Positions 9,505 through 19,506 of a DNA stretch of 64,000 nt are shown in pieces. The notes under the pieces were generated by a model. It saw nothing but the letters and a program-made list of their open reading frames with translations, was not told the origin of the DNA and made no database searches. The number at the start of each line of letters is the position of its first letter. The first letter of the stretch is position 1. The DNA comes from Streptococcus pseudoporcinus LQ 940-04 (lineage in GTDB: Bacteria > Bacillota > Bacilli > Lactobacillales > Streptococcaceae): contig NZ_AEUY02000005.1 of the NCBI RefSeq assembly GCF_000188035.1, positions 1,240,001-1,304,000 on the forward strand. The letters run 5' to 3'. The position numbers and the translations under genes are program-made.

Positions 9505-9519
9505 AGAAAGAAAATAAAA

Positions 9520-10374
9520 ATGAATGAATTATTAGCAACTCAACTAACAGGTTTAATTCGCGAAGAAAATGACCAGTCTTACTTTGTTCAAAAGGACGGC
9601 TTTATTTTCAATTTATCTAAGGAAGAAGGATCTCATACTATTGGTGATATGGTTACTGGTTTTGCCTACCTTGATCAAAAACAGAAACTTCGCCTAACCA
9701 CTAAAGATATCAAGTCAACACGTCATCACTACGGTTGGGGTGAGGTTGTTGACGTACGCCGTGATTTAGGTGTTTTTGTTGATACTGGCATTCCAGATAA
9801 GGAGATTGTGGTTTCCTTGGATCTTCTTCCCGAATTGAAGGAATTGTGGCCTAAAAAGGGAGATCGTCTCTATATTAAGCTAGAGGTTGATAAAAAGGAT
9901 CGTATCTGGGGGATACCTGCTGAACCAGAAGTGTTTCAAAAAATGGCTGACCCTGCTTACAATAATATGCAAAACCAAAATTGGCCAGCTATTGTTTATC
10001 GCCTAAAATTGTCTGGCACCTTTGTTTATTTGCCAGAAAATAACATGTTAGGTTATATCCACCCTAGTGAGCGTTACAATGAACCTCGCTTAGGCCAGGT
10101 CTTAGACGCGCGTGTTATCGGTTTTAGAGAGATTGATAGAAGTCTAAACCTCTCTATCAAACCAAGATCATTTGAAATGTTGGAGAATGATGCACAAATG
10201 ATTCTGACCTATTTAGAGTCTAATGGTGGTTTCATGACGCTCAACGATAAATCATCGCCTGAGGATATCAAAGCTACCTTTGGCATCTCAAAAGGTCAGT
10301 TTAAAAAAGCCCTGGGAACACTGATGAAAGCAAAGCGTATTAAACAGGATACTAGTGGGACGGATTTGCTTTAA
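9520..10374 (+). CDS. cvfB: S1-domain RNA-binding protein CvfB
   Basis: The 284-residue protein has tandem S1-like OB folds followed by a C-terminal winged helix (GISKGQFKKALGTLMKAKRI), the CvfB/YitL layout. In Staphylococcus aureus CvfB binds RNA and affects virulence gene expression; the same role here is inference. It follows frr at 109 bases, behind a hairpin that may reduce readthrough. The ribosome binding site AAGAAAG is poor. A terminator follows. Confidence 0.88.
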   Translation: MNELLATQLTGLIREENDQSYFVQKDGFIFNLSKEEGSHTIGDMVTGFAYLDQKQKLRLTTKDIKSTRHHYGWGEVVDVRRDLGVFVDTGIPDKEIVVSLDLLPELKELWPKKGDRLYIKLEVDKKDRIWGIPAEPEVFQKMADPAYNNMQNQNWPAIVYRLKLSGTFVYLPENNMLGYIHPSERYNEPRLGQVLDARVIGFREIDRSLNLSIKPRSFEMLENDAQMILTYLESNGGFMTLNDKSSPEDIKATFGISKGQFKKALGTLMKAKRIKQDTSGTDLL

Positions 10375-10386
10375 CATAAGAGTTAT

Positions 10387-10414
10387 AAAAACTTTGCCAG
10401 AGGTAAAGTTTTTT
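10387..10414 (+). terminator. Terminator after cvfB
   Basis: The stem AAAACTTTGCC/GGTAAAGTTTT with an AGA loop ends in a T run. Confidence 0.8.
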
Positions 10415-10454
10415 GCTACAATGAGACCACTAAATTTGTGATAGGAGTGCAGTG

Positions 10455-10961
10455 ATGGAAAGAGCTATTTTTGCAGGTGGGTGTTTTTGGTGTATGGTAG
10501 AGCCTTTTGAAGAACACCCAGGAGTTATATCAGTTCTCAGTGGCTATACTGGAGGCCATACCCTTAATCCAACTTATGAAGAGGTTTGTCGTGGAAAAAC
10601 GGGTCATACAGAGGCCGTTGAAATTATTTTTGACCCTGAACAAATCAGTTATTCAGAATTAGTGGAACTTTATTGGCAACAAACAGATCCAACAGACGCA
10701 TTTGGTCAGTTTGAAGATCGGGGGGATAATTATCGCCCAGTTATTTACTATTTTGATTCTAGGCAAAGGGAAATAGCAGAGCAGTCCAAAGCACGATTAC
10801 AAGCTTCTAGCCATTTCACGCAGCCTATCGTGACCACGATAGAGAAGGCGCAGCCTTTTTACCCAGCAGAGGACTATCACCAGGCTTTCTACAGAAAGAA
10901 TCCAGCACGTTATGCCCAAAGCAGTAGACAAAGACATGAATTTTTAAAGGAGAACTGGTAG
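10455..10961 (+). CDS. msrA: Peptide methionine sulfoxide reductase MsrA
   Basis: The 168-residue protein has the GCFWC active site ([19 protein letters not shown]), which reduces methionine-S-sulfoxide in oxidised proteins. The start ATG 10455 was preferred to the GTG at 10452 because AGGAG lies seven bases before it. The final TAG overlaps the GTG start of the YozE gene (TAGTGA), so the two are translationally coupled. There is no MsrB domain fused to it and no signal peptide, so it is cytoplasmic. Confidence 0.95.
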   Translation: MERAIFAGGCFWCMVEPFEEHPGVISVLSGYTGGHTLNPTYEEVCRGKTGHTEAVEIIFDPEQISYSELVELYWQQTDPTDAFGQFEDRGDNYRPVIYYFDSRQREIAEQSKARLQASSHFTQPIVTTIEKAQPFYPAEDYHQAFYRKNPARYAQSSRQRHEFLKENW

Positions 10962-11176
10962 TGAGAAAATCATTTTACACTTGGTTGATGACCCAGCGGG
11001 ATTCTAAGTCAGATGATCCAGTAGCAGTTTTAGCAGACTTGGCATTTGAGGATACAACTTTTCCAAAGCATAGCGATGATTTTGACGTAATTAGTCGTTA
11101 CTTGGAAGATCAAGCAGTATTCTCCTTTAATTTAGGTTATTTTGACCAAATTTGGGAAGATTATTTAGCACATTAA
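10961..11176 (+). CDS. YozE family SAM-like fold protein
   Basis: This 71-residue acidic protein matches the UPF0346/YozE family in length and motifs ([11 protein letters not shown] near the start and [11 protein letters not shown] at the end). The fold is a sterile-alpha-motif-like helical bundle of unknown function. It starts with GTG overlapping the msrA stop by one base, which indicates cotranslation with msrA. A terminator follows. Confidence 0.9.
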   Translation: MRKSFYTWLMTQRDSKSDDPVAVLADLAFEDTTFPKHSDDFDVISRYLEDQAVFSFNLGYFDQIWEDYLAH

Positions 11177-11191
11177 GAAAGAATCAGAAAT

Positions 11192-11222
11192 TTGAGCTTT
11201 ACCGTGGGTAGAGCTCTTTTTG
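11192..11222 (+). terminator. Terminator of the msrA-yozE operon
   Basis: The stem GAGCTTTA/TAGAGCTC around CCGTGGG is followed by TTTTTG. Confidence 0.85.
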
Positions 11223-11342
11223 TACACTTTGTCTAAAACTGTTTAAAGTCAAGCTTTTTTAACGGTTTTCGTTGGCAGAACCGACGATTTAAGAGTAAAA
11301 TGAAGGTGTTTAAATGAATAAAATTATTGAGGAGGATTCTAT

Positions 11343-13115
11343 ATGTATTACAGTAGCGGAAATTTTGAAGCCTTTGCAAGACCGCGAAAACCAAAAGAGG
11401 TAGACAAGAAGTCGGCTTATATCATTGGCTCAGGTTTAGCTGGATTAGCAGCAGCAGTTTTTCTCATACGTGATGGCCAGATGGCTGGTGATCGTATCCA
11501 TATCTTAGAGGAACTTCCACTCTCTGGTGGTTCGCTAGATGGTATTAAACGTCCTGATATCGGCTTTGTAACACGTGGTGGACGTGAGATGGAAAACCAT
11601 TTTGAATGTATGTGGGATATGTATCGTTCAATTCCTTCCTTAGAAATCCCAGATGCTTCCTACTTAGATGAATTTTATTGGTTAGATAAAGATGATCCTA
11701 ATTCATCTAATTGTCGTTTGATTCATAAAAGGGGAAATCGTGTTCCCGATGATGGTCAATACACTTTAGGTAAACATTCTAAAGAACTGATTACTTTAGT
11801 AATGACAAAAGAGGAGGACTTGGGAACAAAAACCATTGAAGATGTTTTCTCAGAAGAGTTCTTTAAGAGTAATTTCTGGGTATATTGGGCAACCATGTTT
11901 GCTTTTGAAAAATGGCATTCTGCAGTGGAAATGCGACGTTATGCGATGCGTTTTATTCACCATATAGATGGTTTACCAGATTTTACATCCTTAAAATTTA
12001 ATAAATACAATCAATATGAGTCAATGGTAAAACCTATTATTGCCTACTTAGAATCACATGGTGTTGATATTCAATTTGATACTAAAGTTAATAATGTTAG
12101 AGTTGATATCAAATCTGATAAGAAAGTAGCTAAGGAGCTCTTATTGAGTGTTTCTGGACAAACTAAAAAGATTAGCTTAACTGAGGATGATTTTGTCTTT
12201 GTAACCAATGGTTCTATTACAGAAAGTACTAACTATGGAAGCCATCATACAGTGGCAAAACCTAATACAGATTTAGGTGGTTCTTGGAATTTGTGGGAAA
12301 ATTTAGCAGCCCAATCTGATGATTTCGGTCATCCAAAAGTCTTTTATAAAGACCTACCTGCTGAATCTTGGTTTGTATCAGCGACAGCAACTATTAAAAA
12401 TCCTGCTCTTGAGCCGTATATTGAGCGCTTGACACACAGAGATTTACATGATGGCAAAATTAATTCTGGTGGTATTATTACCATTACTGACTCTAACTGG
12501 TTGATGAGCTTTGCTATTCATCGGCAACCTCATTTCAAAGAACAAAAAGAGAACGAAACAGCAGTATGGATTTATGGCCTCTATTCAAATATAAAAGGAA
12601 ACTATATCCAAAAACCTATTGAAGAGTGTACTGGGCAAGAAATCACTGAGGAGCTCTTATACCATCTAGGAGTTCCTGAAAATAAAATTCATGACTTAGC
12701 AAATCAAGAGAGTGTTAATACTATACCGGTTTATATGCCTTATATTACAAGTTATTTCATGCCACGCGTGAAAGGTGATCGGCCTAAGGTTATCCCCGAT
12801 GGTTCTGTCAATTTAGCTTTTATTGGTAATTTTGCGGAATCTCCAAGTCGTGATACTGTCTTCACAACGGAATATTCAATCCGCACAGCAATGGAAGCTG
12901 TTTACATGTTTTTAAATATTGAGCGAGGTGTCCCAGAAGTTTTCAATTCAACTTACGATATTCGAGAATTATTGAAAGCTATGTATTATCTCAATGACAA
13001 AAAAGCTATAGAAGCTATGGATTTACCTATTCCACAAATGATTCGAAAAGTGGGACTGAAGAAGATTAAAGGTACTTTCCTTGAAGAGTTATTGGAAGAA
13101 GCACATTTGTTATAA
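11343..13115 (+). CDS. ohyA: Oleate hydratase (myosin-cross-reactive antigen)
   Basis: The 590-residue flavoprotein carries an N-terminal FAD-binding site (YIIGSGLAGLAAAVFLIRDG, about residues 26-45) followed by the GGSLDG and GGREMENHFECMWD motifs of the MCRA family. Members hydrate the cis-9 double bond of oleate to 10-hydroxystearate with FAD as a structural cofactor, which detoxifies host unsaturated fatty acids. The length equals the streptococcal '67 kDa myosin-cross-reactive antigen'. It lacks a signal peptide and should be cytoplasmic. GAGGAGG lies before the ATG. It is monocistronic, followed by a strong terminator, and convergent with the MFS gene. Confidence 0.95.
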   Translation: MYYSSGNFEAFARPRKPKEVDKKSAYIIGSGLAGLAAAVFLIRDGQMAGDRIHILEELPLSGGSLDGIKRPDIGFVTRGGREMENHFECMWDMYRSIPSLEIPDASYLDEFYWLDKDDPNSSNCRLIHKRGNRVPDDGQYTLGKHSKELITLVMTKEEDLGTKTIEDVFSEEFFKSNFWVYWATMFAFEKWHSAVEMRRYAMRFIHHIDGLPDFTSLKFNKYNQYESMVKPIIAYLESHGVDIQFDTKVNNVRVDIKSDKKVAKELLLSVSGQTKKISLTEDDFVFVTNGSITESTNYGSHHTVAKPNTDLGGSWNLWENLAAQSDDFGHPKVFYKDLPAESWFVSATATIKNPALEPYIERLTHRDLHDGKINSGGIITITDSNWLMSFAIHRQPHFKEQKENETAVWIYGLYSNIKGNYIQKPIEECTGQEITEELLYHLGVPENKIHDLANQESVNTIPVYMPYITSYFMPRVKGDRPKVIPDGSVNLAFIGNFAESPSRDTVFTTEYSIRTAMEAVYMFLNIERGVPEVFNSTYDIRELLKAMYYLNDKKAIEAMDLPIPQMIRKVGLKKIKGTFLEELLEEAHLL

Positions 13116-13166
13116 AGAAACGGTTAGATGAAAGTATAAAAGAATTTTAAAGAGGCTTAAGGTCTC

Positions 13167-13203
13167 AAAAAAACCATTGAAAAATATTTTTCAATGGTTT
13201 TTT
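13167..13203. terminator. Bidirectional terminator
   Basis: A perfect AAAAAACCATTGAAAAA stem with its complement lies between oleate hydratase and the converging MFS gene, with A and T runs on both sides. Confidence 0.9.
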
Positions 13204-13246
13204 GATTGCTTTAAACTATGATTTTTATCATCTGGTTCAAAGGCAA

Positions 13247-14581
13247 CTATTCTTTAATTAATTCTTCTTCACGTTTTGAAAGAATCAGATAGCCGATAGC
13301 TGAAAAAGCAGATAAAGCTGCAACGACTAAATAGGACCAGAACCAGCCAAATTTATCTGCAAAGATAGGCATTAGCCAATTAGCTCCCATATTTCCAATT
13401 AAGTAGGCTGTTACACCAACAAAACCAATTGCAGTACCCGCAACATTTAGAGGAACAAAGTTTATGGTTAAAATATTGACAATTAATTGTGGTCCGTAAA
13501 TGAGGGAGCCCAGTATACCGGAAATAATAAGTAAAAAGAGGTAATTTGGATGACCACTAGCAGTCATATGCTCATAGAGGAAGACAAAAGCAGACATTGC
13601 CAGTAGGCCGATAGCTCCAATTTTAGCCATTTTATTAGGATATTTGACGGCTAGCCAAGCAAATAATAGTGAGCCTGGTATTGCCACCCATTCTAAAATG
13701 GAAATAGCTAAATGGATTTTAGCCTCTGGCAACTGAGCAACTTCACTTAAGTAAATTGGCATCCAATCTTCGATCCCAAACCGCACAAAATAAAGTGCAA
13801 CATTAACAGCTGCTACAAGTAATAGGGCCGGATTGCAGAAGACATACTTCCAGATTAATTGCCAGTAGCTTAGAGTATTTTTCTCTTCTTCTGTGGCAAC
13901 ATTAGACTCTCCACCTTCACCAAACATTGTTCTCAAAGAGTCTAATCCTTCTGATTCAGGATTATCCCCTCCATATTTCCAACAAATAGCTGCAAATCCT
14001 AAAACAAAAAGTCCAGGAATTAAGAAGGCCAAAAGAATATTTCCCTTAGCTGGGACAACCAAACCGGCACTCGTAAAGAAAGCAATGGTTAACGGAAGTA
14101 GGGCAGACCCGGCATTTTGAGAAATATTCCAGCCAGCGATAGCCCCTCCTCTCGTTTTATTAGGGAAAAAGTTGGCAATCATAGCTTGAGAGGCAGGAGC
14201 TAAAGCTCCTTGAACAACTCCACACAAGAATAAAAGAATCCCTAGGAGTAGCATAGATTTATGGAAAAATCCAATAATAATACATATGATAGCGCTTGCA
14301 GCAAGGCTCGTAGCAAAGAGCTTTCGTAAGCTGACACGGTCACCTAAAGCTCCCATGTAAAATTTTGCTAAGCCATATGAGACTGTTAAGCAAGATAATA
14401 GTGTTGCAATTTGTGCTTTATCCCAACCGTTAGAAATCATAATAGAATGAGACATTAATTTGAAATTATTACGAACCAGGTAGGCACATACATATCCAAA
14501 AAATGCAATTAAAAAAACAACTTTTTGACGTTTAAGAAAGTGGGAAAATTTTTCTGCATTTTCTTTTTCGTAGATATTCAT
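13247..14581 (-). CDS. Organophosphate:phosphate antiporter family MFS transporter (UhpT/GlpT-like)
   Basis: The 444-residue protein has about 12 membrane spans with the two-times-six MFS layout and a central loop at about 205-235. Features such as YVCAYLVRNNFKLMS near the N-terminus and GDRVSLRKLFATSL in loop 2 fit the organophosphate:Pi antiporter family, which exchanges hexose phosphates or glycerol-3-phosphate for phosphate. The exact substrate cannot be read from sequence; in group B streptococci a homologue is annotated as hexose-phosphate carrier UhpT. No two-component regulator lies next to it. The upstream 400 bases contain no gene. Confidence 0.75.
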   Translation of the reverse strand: MNIYEKENAEKFSHFLKRQKVVFLIAFFGYVCAYLVRNNFKLMSHSIMISNGWDKAQIATLLSCLTVSYGLAKFYMGALGDRVSLRKLFATSLAASAIICIIIGFFHKSMLLLGILLFLCGVVQGALAPASQAMIANFFPNKTRGGAIAGWNISQNAGSALLPLTIAFFTSAGLVVPAKGNILLAFLIPGLFVLGFAAICWKYGGDNPESEGLDSLRTMFGEGGESNVATEEEKNTLSYWQLIWKYVFCNPALLLVAAVNVALYFVRFGIEDWMPIYLSEVAQLPEAKIHLAISILEWVAIPGSLLFAWLAVKYPNKMAKIGAIGLLAMSAFVFLYEHMTASGHPNYLFLLIISGILGSLIYGPQLIVNILTINFVPLNVAGTAIGFVGVTAYLIGNMGANWLMPIFADKFGWFWSYLVVAALSAFSAIGYLILSKREEELIKE

Positions 14582-14945
14582 AATAGTTCTCCGAAATTTT
14601 AATATAGTTTAAAAACCACCGATAGTCTAACTTTTCTGTTATAACAATTATATACTTTATCATAAAATTAAAATTTTGTCAATAATTATTAAAATGTTAT
14701 ATTTTTTCATTTTATATATTAAGAAGTCAGTTCATTGGTTAAACTCATCTTTTTAGTAGAAACGTGGAGTTAATCCGGTTTTCTCCTTATCTTATTAAGT
14801 ATTTAAAGTAAAAAATATGGGAGTTTTTCCAGATAAGGTAAGTGTTTTATTAGAAACGAATAAATTTATCGTTGCAAAGAGGTCTTAGCCCTTTTCTTTT
14901 TTATAGGCTTCTTAGCAGTCTAGTTTCCCTTTTGAATCTATTTTT
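14582..14945. other. Gene-free AT-rich intergenic region
   Basis: No reading frame with coding character is seen here. It must hold the minus-strand promoter of the MFS gene. An inverted pair CCTTATCT (about 14787) and AGATAAGG (about 14832) could form a large stem. It may be an operator or the remains of a leader; no function can be given. Confidence 0.3.
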
Positions 14946-14965
14946 TGTTATAATGAGACTATAAC
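14946..14965 (+). promoter_or_regulatory. Extended -10 promoter of phoH with overlapping inverted repeat
   Basis: TGTTATAAT (14946-14954) is a perfect extended -10 element. The -10 box is part of the inverted repeat GTTATA-ATGAGAC-TATAAC (14947-14965), which could bind a dimeric regulator or be chance in AT-rich DNA. Confidence 0.5.
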
Positions 14966-14987
14966 ATGTAAGAAAAGGAAGACACCT

Positions 14988-16067
14988 TTGCAAGAATATT
15001 CAGTTGAGATTGCTTTAAATCACCCTGATGACGTTTTATCACTTTTTGGCAGTAATGAGCGCCATTTAAAATTAATTGAAAATCATTTAGAAGTTATTAT
15101 TCATGCGCGAACAGAACGTGTCCAGATAGTTGGTGATGATCAAGGGGCGGTTGAATTAGCCCGTTTAACCATTCAAGCGTTGCTAGTTCTCGTTAACAGA
15201 GGAATGATCGTTAATACTTCTGATGTTGTGACGGCTTTATCAATGGCTGAAAAAGGAACTATTGACAAATTTGTTGCTTTATATGAGGAAGAAATCATTA
15301 AGGACAACAGTGGCAAACCAATTCGTGTCAAAACACTTGGTCAAAAATGCTATGTAGAAAGTGTTAAAAAGCATGATGTTGTTTTTGGGATTGGTCCGGC
15401 TGGTACGGGGAAAACCTTCTTGGCTGTTACACTTGCTGTGAATGCTTTGAAACGTGGACAGGTCAAGCGCATTATTCTAACTCGTCCAGCAGTTGAGGCA
15501 GGAGAGAGTCTAGGTTTTTTACCGGGTGACTTGAAAGAAAAAGTAGACCCTTATTTGAGACCAGTCTATGACGCCCTCTACCAGATTTTAGGAAAAGAAC
15601 AGACAGGTCGAATGATGGAAAGGGAGATTATTGAGATTGCTCCCCTTGCCTATATGCGTGGACGAACCCTAGATGACGCTTTTGTTATTTTGGATGAAGC
15701 ACAAAATACCACAGTTATGCAGATGAAAATGTTCCTAACCCGATTAGGTTTTAATTCTAAAATGATTGTTAATGGTGATAGGAGTCAAATTGATTTACCT
15801 AAAAATGTTAAGTCTGGTTTAATTGATGCTTGTCACAAGTTAACACAGATCAAAGCTATTGATTTTGTGTATTTTTCAGCTACTGATGTGGTGCGTCATC
15901 CAGTTGTTGCGGATATTATCAAAGCCTATGAAAGCGAAGCTAGTGTTGAACTCCCAGCTAGCGCTAGCAATTCTCAAAAGGAAAGTCAGGTAGAGATGGA
16001 GCAAACATCAGGTTTGACTCGTTACCAGGTGATTGGAGAATTGTCTGATCAGGATATTGACAACTAA
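14988..16067 (+). CDS. phoH: PhoH family ATPase
   Basis: The 359-residue protein has an N-terminal KH-like region and a P-loop ATPase domain with Walker A GPAGTGKT at about 137-144 and Walker B FVILDEAQN at about 231-239. PhoH-like proteins are cytoplasmic ATPases tied by genome context to ybeY and rRNA processing. The start is TTG at 14988 after AAAGGAAG; no better ATG is found. It heads the group with the glycosylase, ybeY, dgkA and era, a conserved streptococcal order. Confidence 0.93.
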   Translation: MQEYSVEIALNHPDDVLSLFGSNERHLKLIENHLEVIIHARTERVQIVGDDQGAVELARLTIQALLVLVNRGMIVNTSDVVTALSMAEKGTIDKFVALYEEEIIKDNSGKPIRVKTLGQKCYVESVKKHDVVFGIGPAGTGKTFLAVTLAVNALKRGQVKRIILTRPAVEAGESLGFLPGDLKEKVDPYLRPVYDALYQILGKEQTGRMMEREIIEIAPLAYMRGRTLDDAFVILDEAQNTTVMQMKMFLTRLGFNSKMIVNGDRSQIDLPKNVKSGLIDACHKLTQIKAIDFVYFSATDVVRHPVVADIIKAYESEASVELPASASNSQKESQVEMEQTSGLTRYQVIGELSDQDIDN

Positions 16068-16072
16068 AAGAG

Positions 16073-16097
16073 GCTCTTCTTTGGAAGGGCTTTTTGT
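16073..16097 (+). terminator. Weak terminator or attenuator after phoH
   Basis: GCTCTTC/GAAGGGC with a TTTG loop and five T residues lies only 15 bases before the next gene, so readthrough is likely. Confidence 0.55.
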
Positions 16098-16110
16098 GAA
16101 AGGAAAAGTT

Positions 16111-16683
16111 ATGGATAAGATATTTGAAGCTATAATGGCAGATGCAGATAACCAGAAGTTTACAGAAGAAGGAATCGAACCCCTCTATGACGCCCCATCA
16201 TCAGCTAAAATAGTTATTGTTGGTCAAGCACCGGGAATAATTGCTCAAAAGACCAAACTTTTTTGGAATGACCGTAGTGGTGTAAAGCTTAGGCAGTGGT
16301 TGGATGTAGATAGCGACACCTTTTATCATTCTGGTAAGTTTGCTATTTTACCCATGGATTTTTATTATCCCGGTAAAGGCAAAGGCGGTGATTTGCCTCC
16401 TCGTAAGGGCTTTGCAGACAAGTGGCACCAGCCCTTACTTGATCTTTTACCAACTGTTGAACTCATCATTTTAGTAGGACAATATGCCCAGGCCTACTAT
16501 TTAGGAAAGGCAAAAAAGAAAACTCTGACAGAAACGGTCAAAGCTTATCAAGATTATCTGCCTAGATTTTTCCCTTTAGTTCATCCTTCGCCACGAAACC
16601 AGCTTTGGTTAAAGAAGAACCCTTGGTTTGAAGAAGAAGTCATACCAGCCCTCCAAGCGAGAGTAGCTAAACTTCTTAAATAA
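16111..16683 (+). CDS. Uracil-DNA glycosylase superfamily protein
   Basis: The 190-residue protein shows UDG-superfamily motifs: VGQAPGIIAQKTKLFWND near residue 38, where GQAPG corresponds to motif A, and the C-terminal PLVHPSPRNQLWL, where HPSPRN corresponds to the motif that inserts into the DNA minor groove. It is not the classical Ung but belongs to the small streptococcal group often labelled uracil-DNA glycosylase family. The start ATG 16111 follows GAAAGG; an upstream in-frame ATG at 16033 lies inside phoH and is unlikely. Excision of uracil or related bases is inferred. Confidence 0.8.
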   Translation: MDKIFEAIMADADNQKFTEEGIEPLYDAPSSAKIVIVGQAPGIIAQKTKLFWNDRSGVKLRQWLDVDSDTFYHSGKFAILPMDFYYPGKGKGGDLPPRKGFADKWHQPLLDLLPTVELIILVGQYAQAYYLGKAKKKTLTETVKAYQDYLPRFFPLVHPSPRNQLWLKKNPWFEEEVIPALQARVAKLLK

Positions 16684-16773
16684 AATTCTCAGAATCCTTA
16701 ATAGTAGCAATACTCCCCATTTCTTTTTTCTTATGGTATAATGAACTGATAAAAGCAATTGAAAGAAGAACCT

Positions 16774-17271
16774 ATGTATATCGAGATGATTGACGAGACA
16801 GGCCTTGTTTCGCAAGAGATTATGGAGCAAACAAAAGATTTGCTTAACTTCGCCGCTAAAAAAACGGGTAAATCTGAAAAAGAAATGTCTGTAACCTTTG
16901 TCACTACTGAACGAAGCCATGAGCTCAATTTGGAGTACCGCGATACAGATCGTCCCACAGACGTGATTTCCTTAGAATATAAACCTGAAAGGCCTATTCT
17001 TTTCGAAGAAAGTGACCTAGAAAACAATCCAGACTTGGCAGAGATGCTGGCAGAATTTGACGCCTACATCGGAGAACTTTTCATTTCGGTAGATAAGGCT
17101 AGAGAACAAGCGCAAGAATATGGTCATTCCTTTGAAAGAGAAATGGGTTTTCTTGCTGTTCATGGATTCTTACATATTAATGGTTACGACCATTACACGC
17201 CAGAAGAAGAAAAAGAAATGTTCACACTACAGGAAGAGATTTTGACTGCTTATGGCCTTACACGACAATAA
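16774..17271 (+). CDS. ybeY: rRNA maturation endoribonuclease YbeY
   Basis: The 165-residue protein has the zinc-binding motif [11 protein letters not shown] (H-x3-H-x5-H) of the YbeY/UPF0054 family, which takes part in 16S rRNA 3' end maturation and ribosome quality control. The ATG at 16774 follows GAAAGAAG; the in-frame ATG at 16759 lacks a ribosome binding site. It overlaps dgkA by 20 bases, so the two are translationally coupled. Confidence 0.95.
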   Translation: MYIEMIDETGLVSQEIMEQTKDLLNFAAKKTGKSEKEMSVTFVTTERSHELNLEYRDTDRPTDVISLEYKPERPILFEESDLENNPDLAEMLAEFDAYIGELFISVDKAREQAQEYGHSFEREMGFLAVHGFLHINGYDHYTPEEEKEMFTLQEEILTAYGLTRQ

Positions 17272-17653
17272 ATCCCAACGTAAATGGAAAAATAGAACTG
17301 TCACCTCTAGCTTAGAGTTTGCTTTAACAGGGATAGTGACAGCCATTAAAGAAGAACGTAATTTAAAAAGTCATCTGCTATCTGCTATCGCAGCAATAAT
17401 TGCTGGTATCTTACTAAGGATTTCAGCTATTGAATGGTTATTTCTTTTTCTAGCTATCTTCTTAGTCATTGCATTGGAAATTGTTAACTCTGCTGTGGAA
17501 AACGTAGTGGATTTAGCGAGTGAGTATCACTTTTCTATGTTGGCTAAGAAAGCAAAAGATATGGCAGCAGGAGCTGTTTTAGTGATGTCATTATATGCTG
17601 TCGTTACAGGAATTATCATTTTCGCACCTAAAATCTGGGAACTCATCTTTTAA
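17252..17653 (+). CDS. dgkA: Diacylglycerol/undecaprenol kinase, DgkA type
   Basis: The 133-residue integral membrane kinase has three hydrophobic spans and the signature [15 protein letters not shown], which contributes the catalytic glutamate and metal ligands. In Gram-positive bacteria this enzyme mainly phosphorylates undecaprenol to recycle the cell-wall lipid carrier. It overlaps ybeY by 20 bases and lies 21 bases before era; the trio is conserved in streptococci. Confidence 0.93.
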   Translation: MALHDNKSQRKWKNRTVTSSLEFALTGIVTAIKEERNLKSHLLSAIAAIIAGILLRISAIEWLFLFLAIFLVIALEIVNSAVENVVDLASEYHFSMLAKKAKDMAAGAVLVMSLYAVVTGIIIFAPKIWELIF

Positions 17654-17674
17654 TTATCAGAAAACGGAGAATAT

Positions 17675-18574
17675 ATGTCATTCAAATCAGGCTTCGTAGC
17701 CATATTAGGCCGACCAAATGTCGGTAAATCAACCTTTTTAAACCATGTTATGGGCCAGAAAATCGCCATCATGAGTGATAAGGCGCAAACAACCCGTAAT
17801 AAAATTATGGGTATCTATACAACCGAGCAAGAACAGATTGTTTTCATTGACACCCCAGGAATTCATAAACCTAAAACAGCTTTAGGCGATTTCATGGTTG
17901 AGTCAGCATATAGTACCTTAAGAGAAGTAGATACTGTTCTTTTCATGGTTCCAGCAGATGAAAAGCGTGGTAAGGGTGATGACATGATTATGGAACGCCT
18001 TCGAAATGCTAAGATCCCAGTTATTCTTGTTATTAATAAAATTGACAAAGTCCATCCAGATCAACTCTTAGAACAAATTGACGACTTTAGAAGTCAAATG
18101 GATTTCAAGGAAATTGTACCGATATCAGCTTTGGAAGGAAACAACATTCCAACCCTCATGTCATTATTGACAGATAATTTAGAAGAGGGCTTCCAATATT
18201 TCCCAGCTGATCAAATCACAGACCACCCAGAACGATTCTTGGTCTCAGAAATGATTCGTGAAAAAGTGTTACACTTAACACAACAGGAGATTCCTCATTC
18301 CGTTGCAGTAGTGATAGAATCCATGAAACGTGACGAGGATAGCGACAAAGTTCATATTCGAGCAACTATCATGGTTGAACGTGATAGCCAAAAAGGGATT
18401 ATCATCGGTAAACAAGGAGCTATGCTCAAGAAAATCGGTAAAATGGCCCGCCGTGACATCGAACTCATGTTAGGAGATAAAGTCTACTTAGAAACTTGGG
18501 TTAAGGTCAAAAAGAATTGGCGTGACAAAAAACTTGACCTAGCCGACTTTGGTTATAATCAGAAGGAGTACTGA
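17675..18574 (+). CDS. era: GTPase Era
   Basis: The 299-residue protein has G motifs GRPNVGKST (G1), DTPG (G3), NKID (G4) and SALEG (G5), followed by a KH domain with the [11 protein letters not shown] loop. Era binds the 3' end of 16S rRNA and checks 30S assembly. Full length and intact. It is the last core gene before the accessory island: an IS982-family remnant starts 24 bases after its stop codon. Confidence 0.98.
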   Translation: MSFKSGFVAILGRPNVGKSTFLNHVMGQKIAIMSDKAQTTRNKIMGIYTTEQEQIVFIDTPGIHKPKTALGDFMVESAYSTLREVDTVLFMVPADEKRGKGDDMIMERLRNAKIPVILVINKIDKVHPDQLLEQIDDFRSQMDFKEIVPISALEGNNIPTLMSLLTDNLEEGFQYFPADQITDHPERFLVSEMIREKVLHLTQQEIPHSVAVVIESMKRDEDSDKVHIRATIMVERDSQKGIIIGKQGAMLKKIGKMARRDIELMLGDKVYLETWVKVKKNWRDKKLDLADFGYNQKEY

Positions 18575-18598
18575 GAATGAGACTAGAAATACAGTAAT

Positions 18599-19506
18599 AA
18601 CCCCTGGTGCTAGTTAATTTCAAAATATCGTAAATTATGAGCCAGAACAATTTGTTCCATTCGTAACTGTAGTCCATTTAGCCCTCTAGCTAATGTATGT
18701 TCGATGTCAAAGAGACCACATAGCTCAGAAAAACGTGTTTCGATAGTTCGTCTCATGGCCATCACTTTCCAATTGTTATGTTCTTTAGCCCCTGCCATGT
18801 TTCGTCGCAATGGCGTCCACAGATGGTAACCTTCCTGTTCTAGGTTCTTTTTAAGTTCACTGCTTAGGTAGCCTAAATTACCTAGGATAATTGATTGCTT
18901 ACACCCTTCTAATAGTTCATGAGCCACCTTGATATCATGGACAGAGGCTGGTGTGACAACATAGTTCAGAATGTAACCAGATAAGGTCACCAGCATATGA
19001 ACCTTGAAACCGTAGAACCAAAGAAGTTTAGAGGCGTTGTAGCCAATATCGGCTAATCCTTTAAAAATGGCAACTCTATCAGATGGAAGCATGTCACTCA
19101 TAGCCTTTCGGATTAATTGGACTAGCCAAATCAATTATCTAGACCGACGATTGAAACGACTTCTTTCTAGTAACCGACCACAAGGAAAGGGGTGGCTGAT
19201 GGTGTAGAAATGGCGTTGTGATGTCATACCTAGTTCAGCTTGTAACAAAAGCAAGACAAGGAGCGATTCATCTGAAACTTTGACTAAGCCAACATTACGC
19301 CGATGTTTGAAGGAATCTGGGCAATAATTTTGGTAGAAGTGATGGCAAATTTGAGATAATTGGCGTAAATTCCATTGCAAATGATGAGATTTAGCAGTCT
19401 ACTGTAAGTGGCTCATGTGGACTAACCCCCTGTATGTTTCGTCACTTACAGTATAGTCCATTTGGGCTTTTTATTGTAGTTTGAAATTAACTAGCACCAG
19501 GGGTTA
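18599..19506 (-). mobile_element. IS982-family insertion sequence, inactivated copy 1
   Basis: Near-perfect terminal inverted repeats (AACCCCTGGTGCTAGTTAAT at 18599 and its complement ending at 19506, about 26 bp) bracket 908 bases. The single transposase gene inside runs on the minus strand. The element sits directly after era and abuts the C-terminal piece of an IS200-type transposase on its right. This suggests it inserted into that element, with later loss of the other half. Confidence 0.85.
18610..19380 (-). pseudogene. IS982-family transposase, disrupted
   Basis: The frame begins at ATG 19380 (MQWNLRQLSQICHHFYQNYC) and is broken by TAA at 19132-19134, where related proteins have glutamine (RSR-stop-LIWLV), so one CAA-to-TAA change explains it. 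Downstream, PSDRVAIFKGLADIGY lacks the DSFPLPL segment seen in the second copy at about 22290. This is an in-frame deletion of some 20 residues that removes a catalytic aspartate. The rest (GYILNYVVTPASVHD, RRTIETRFSELC) is conserved. Two independent lesions make it non-functional. Confidence 0.85.
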
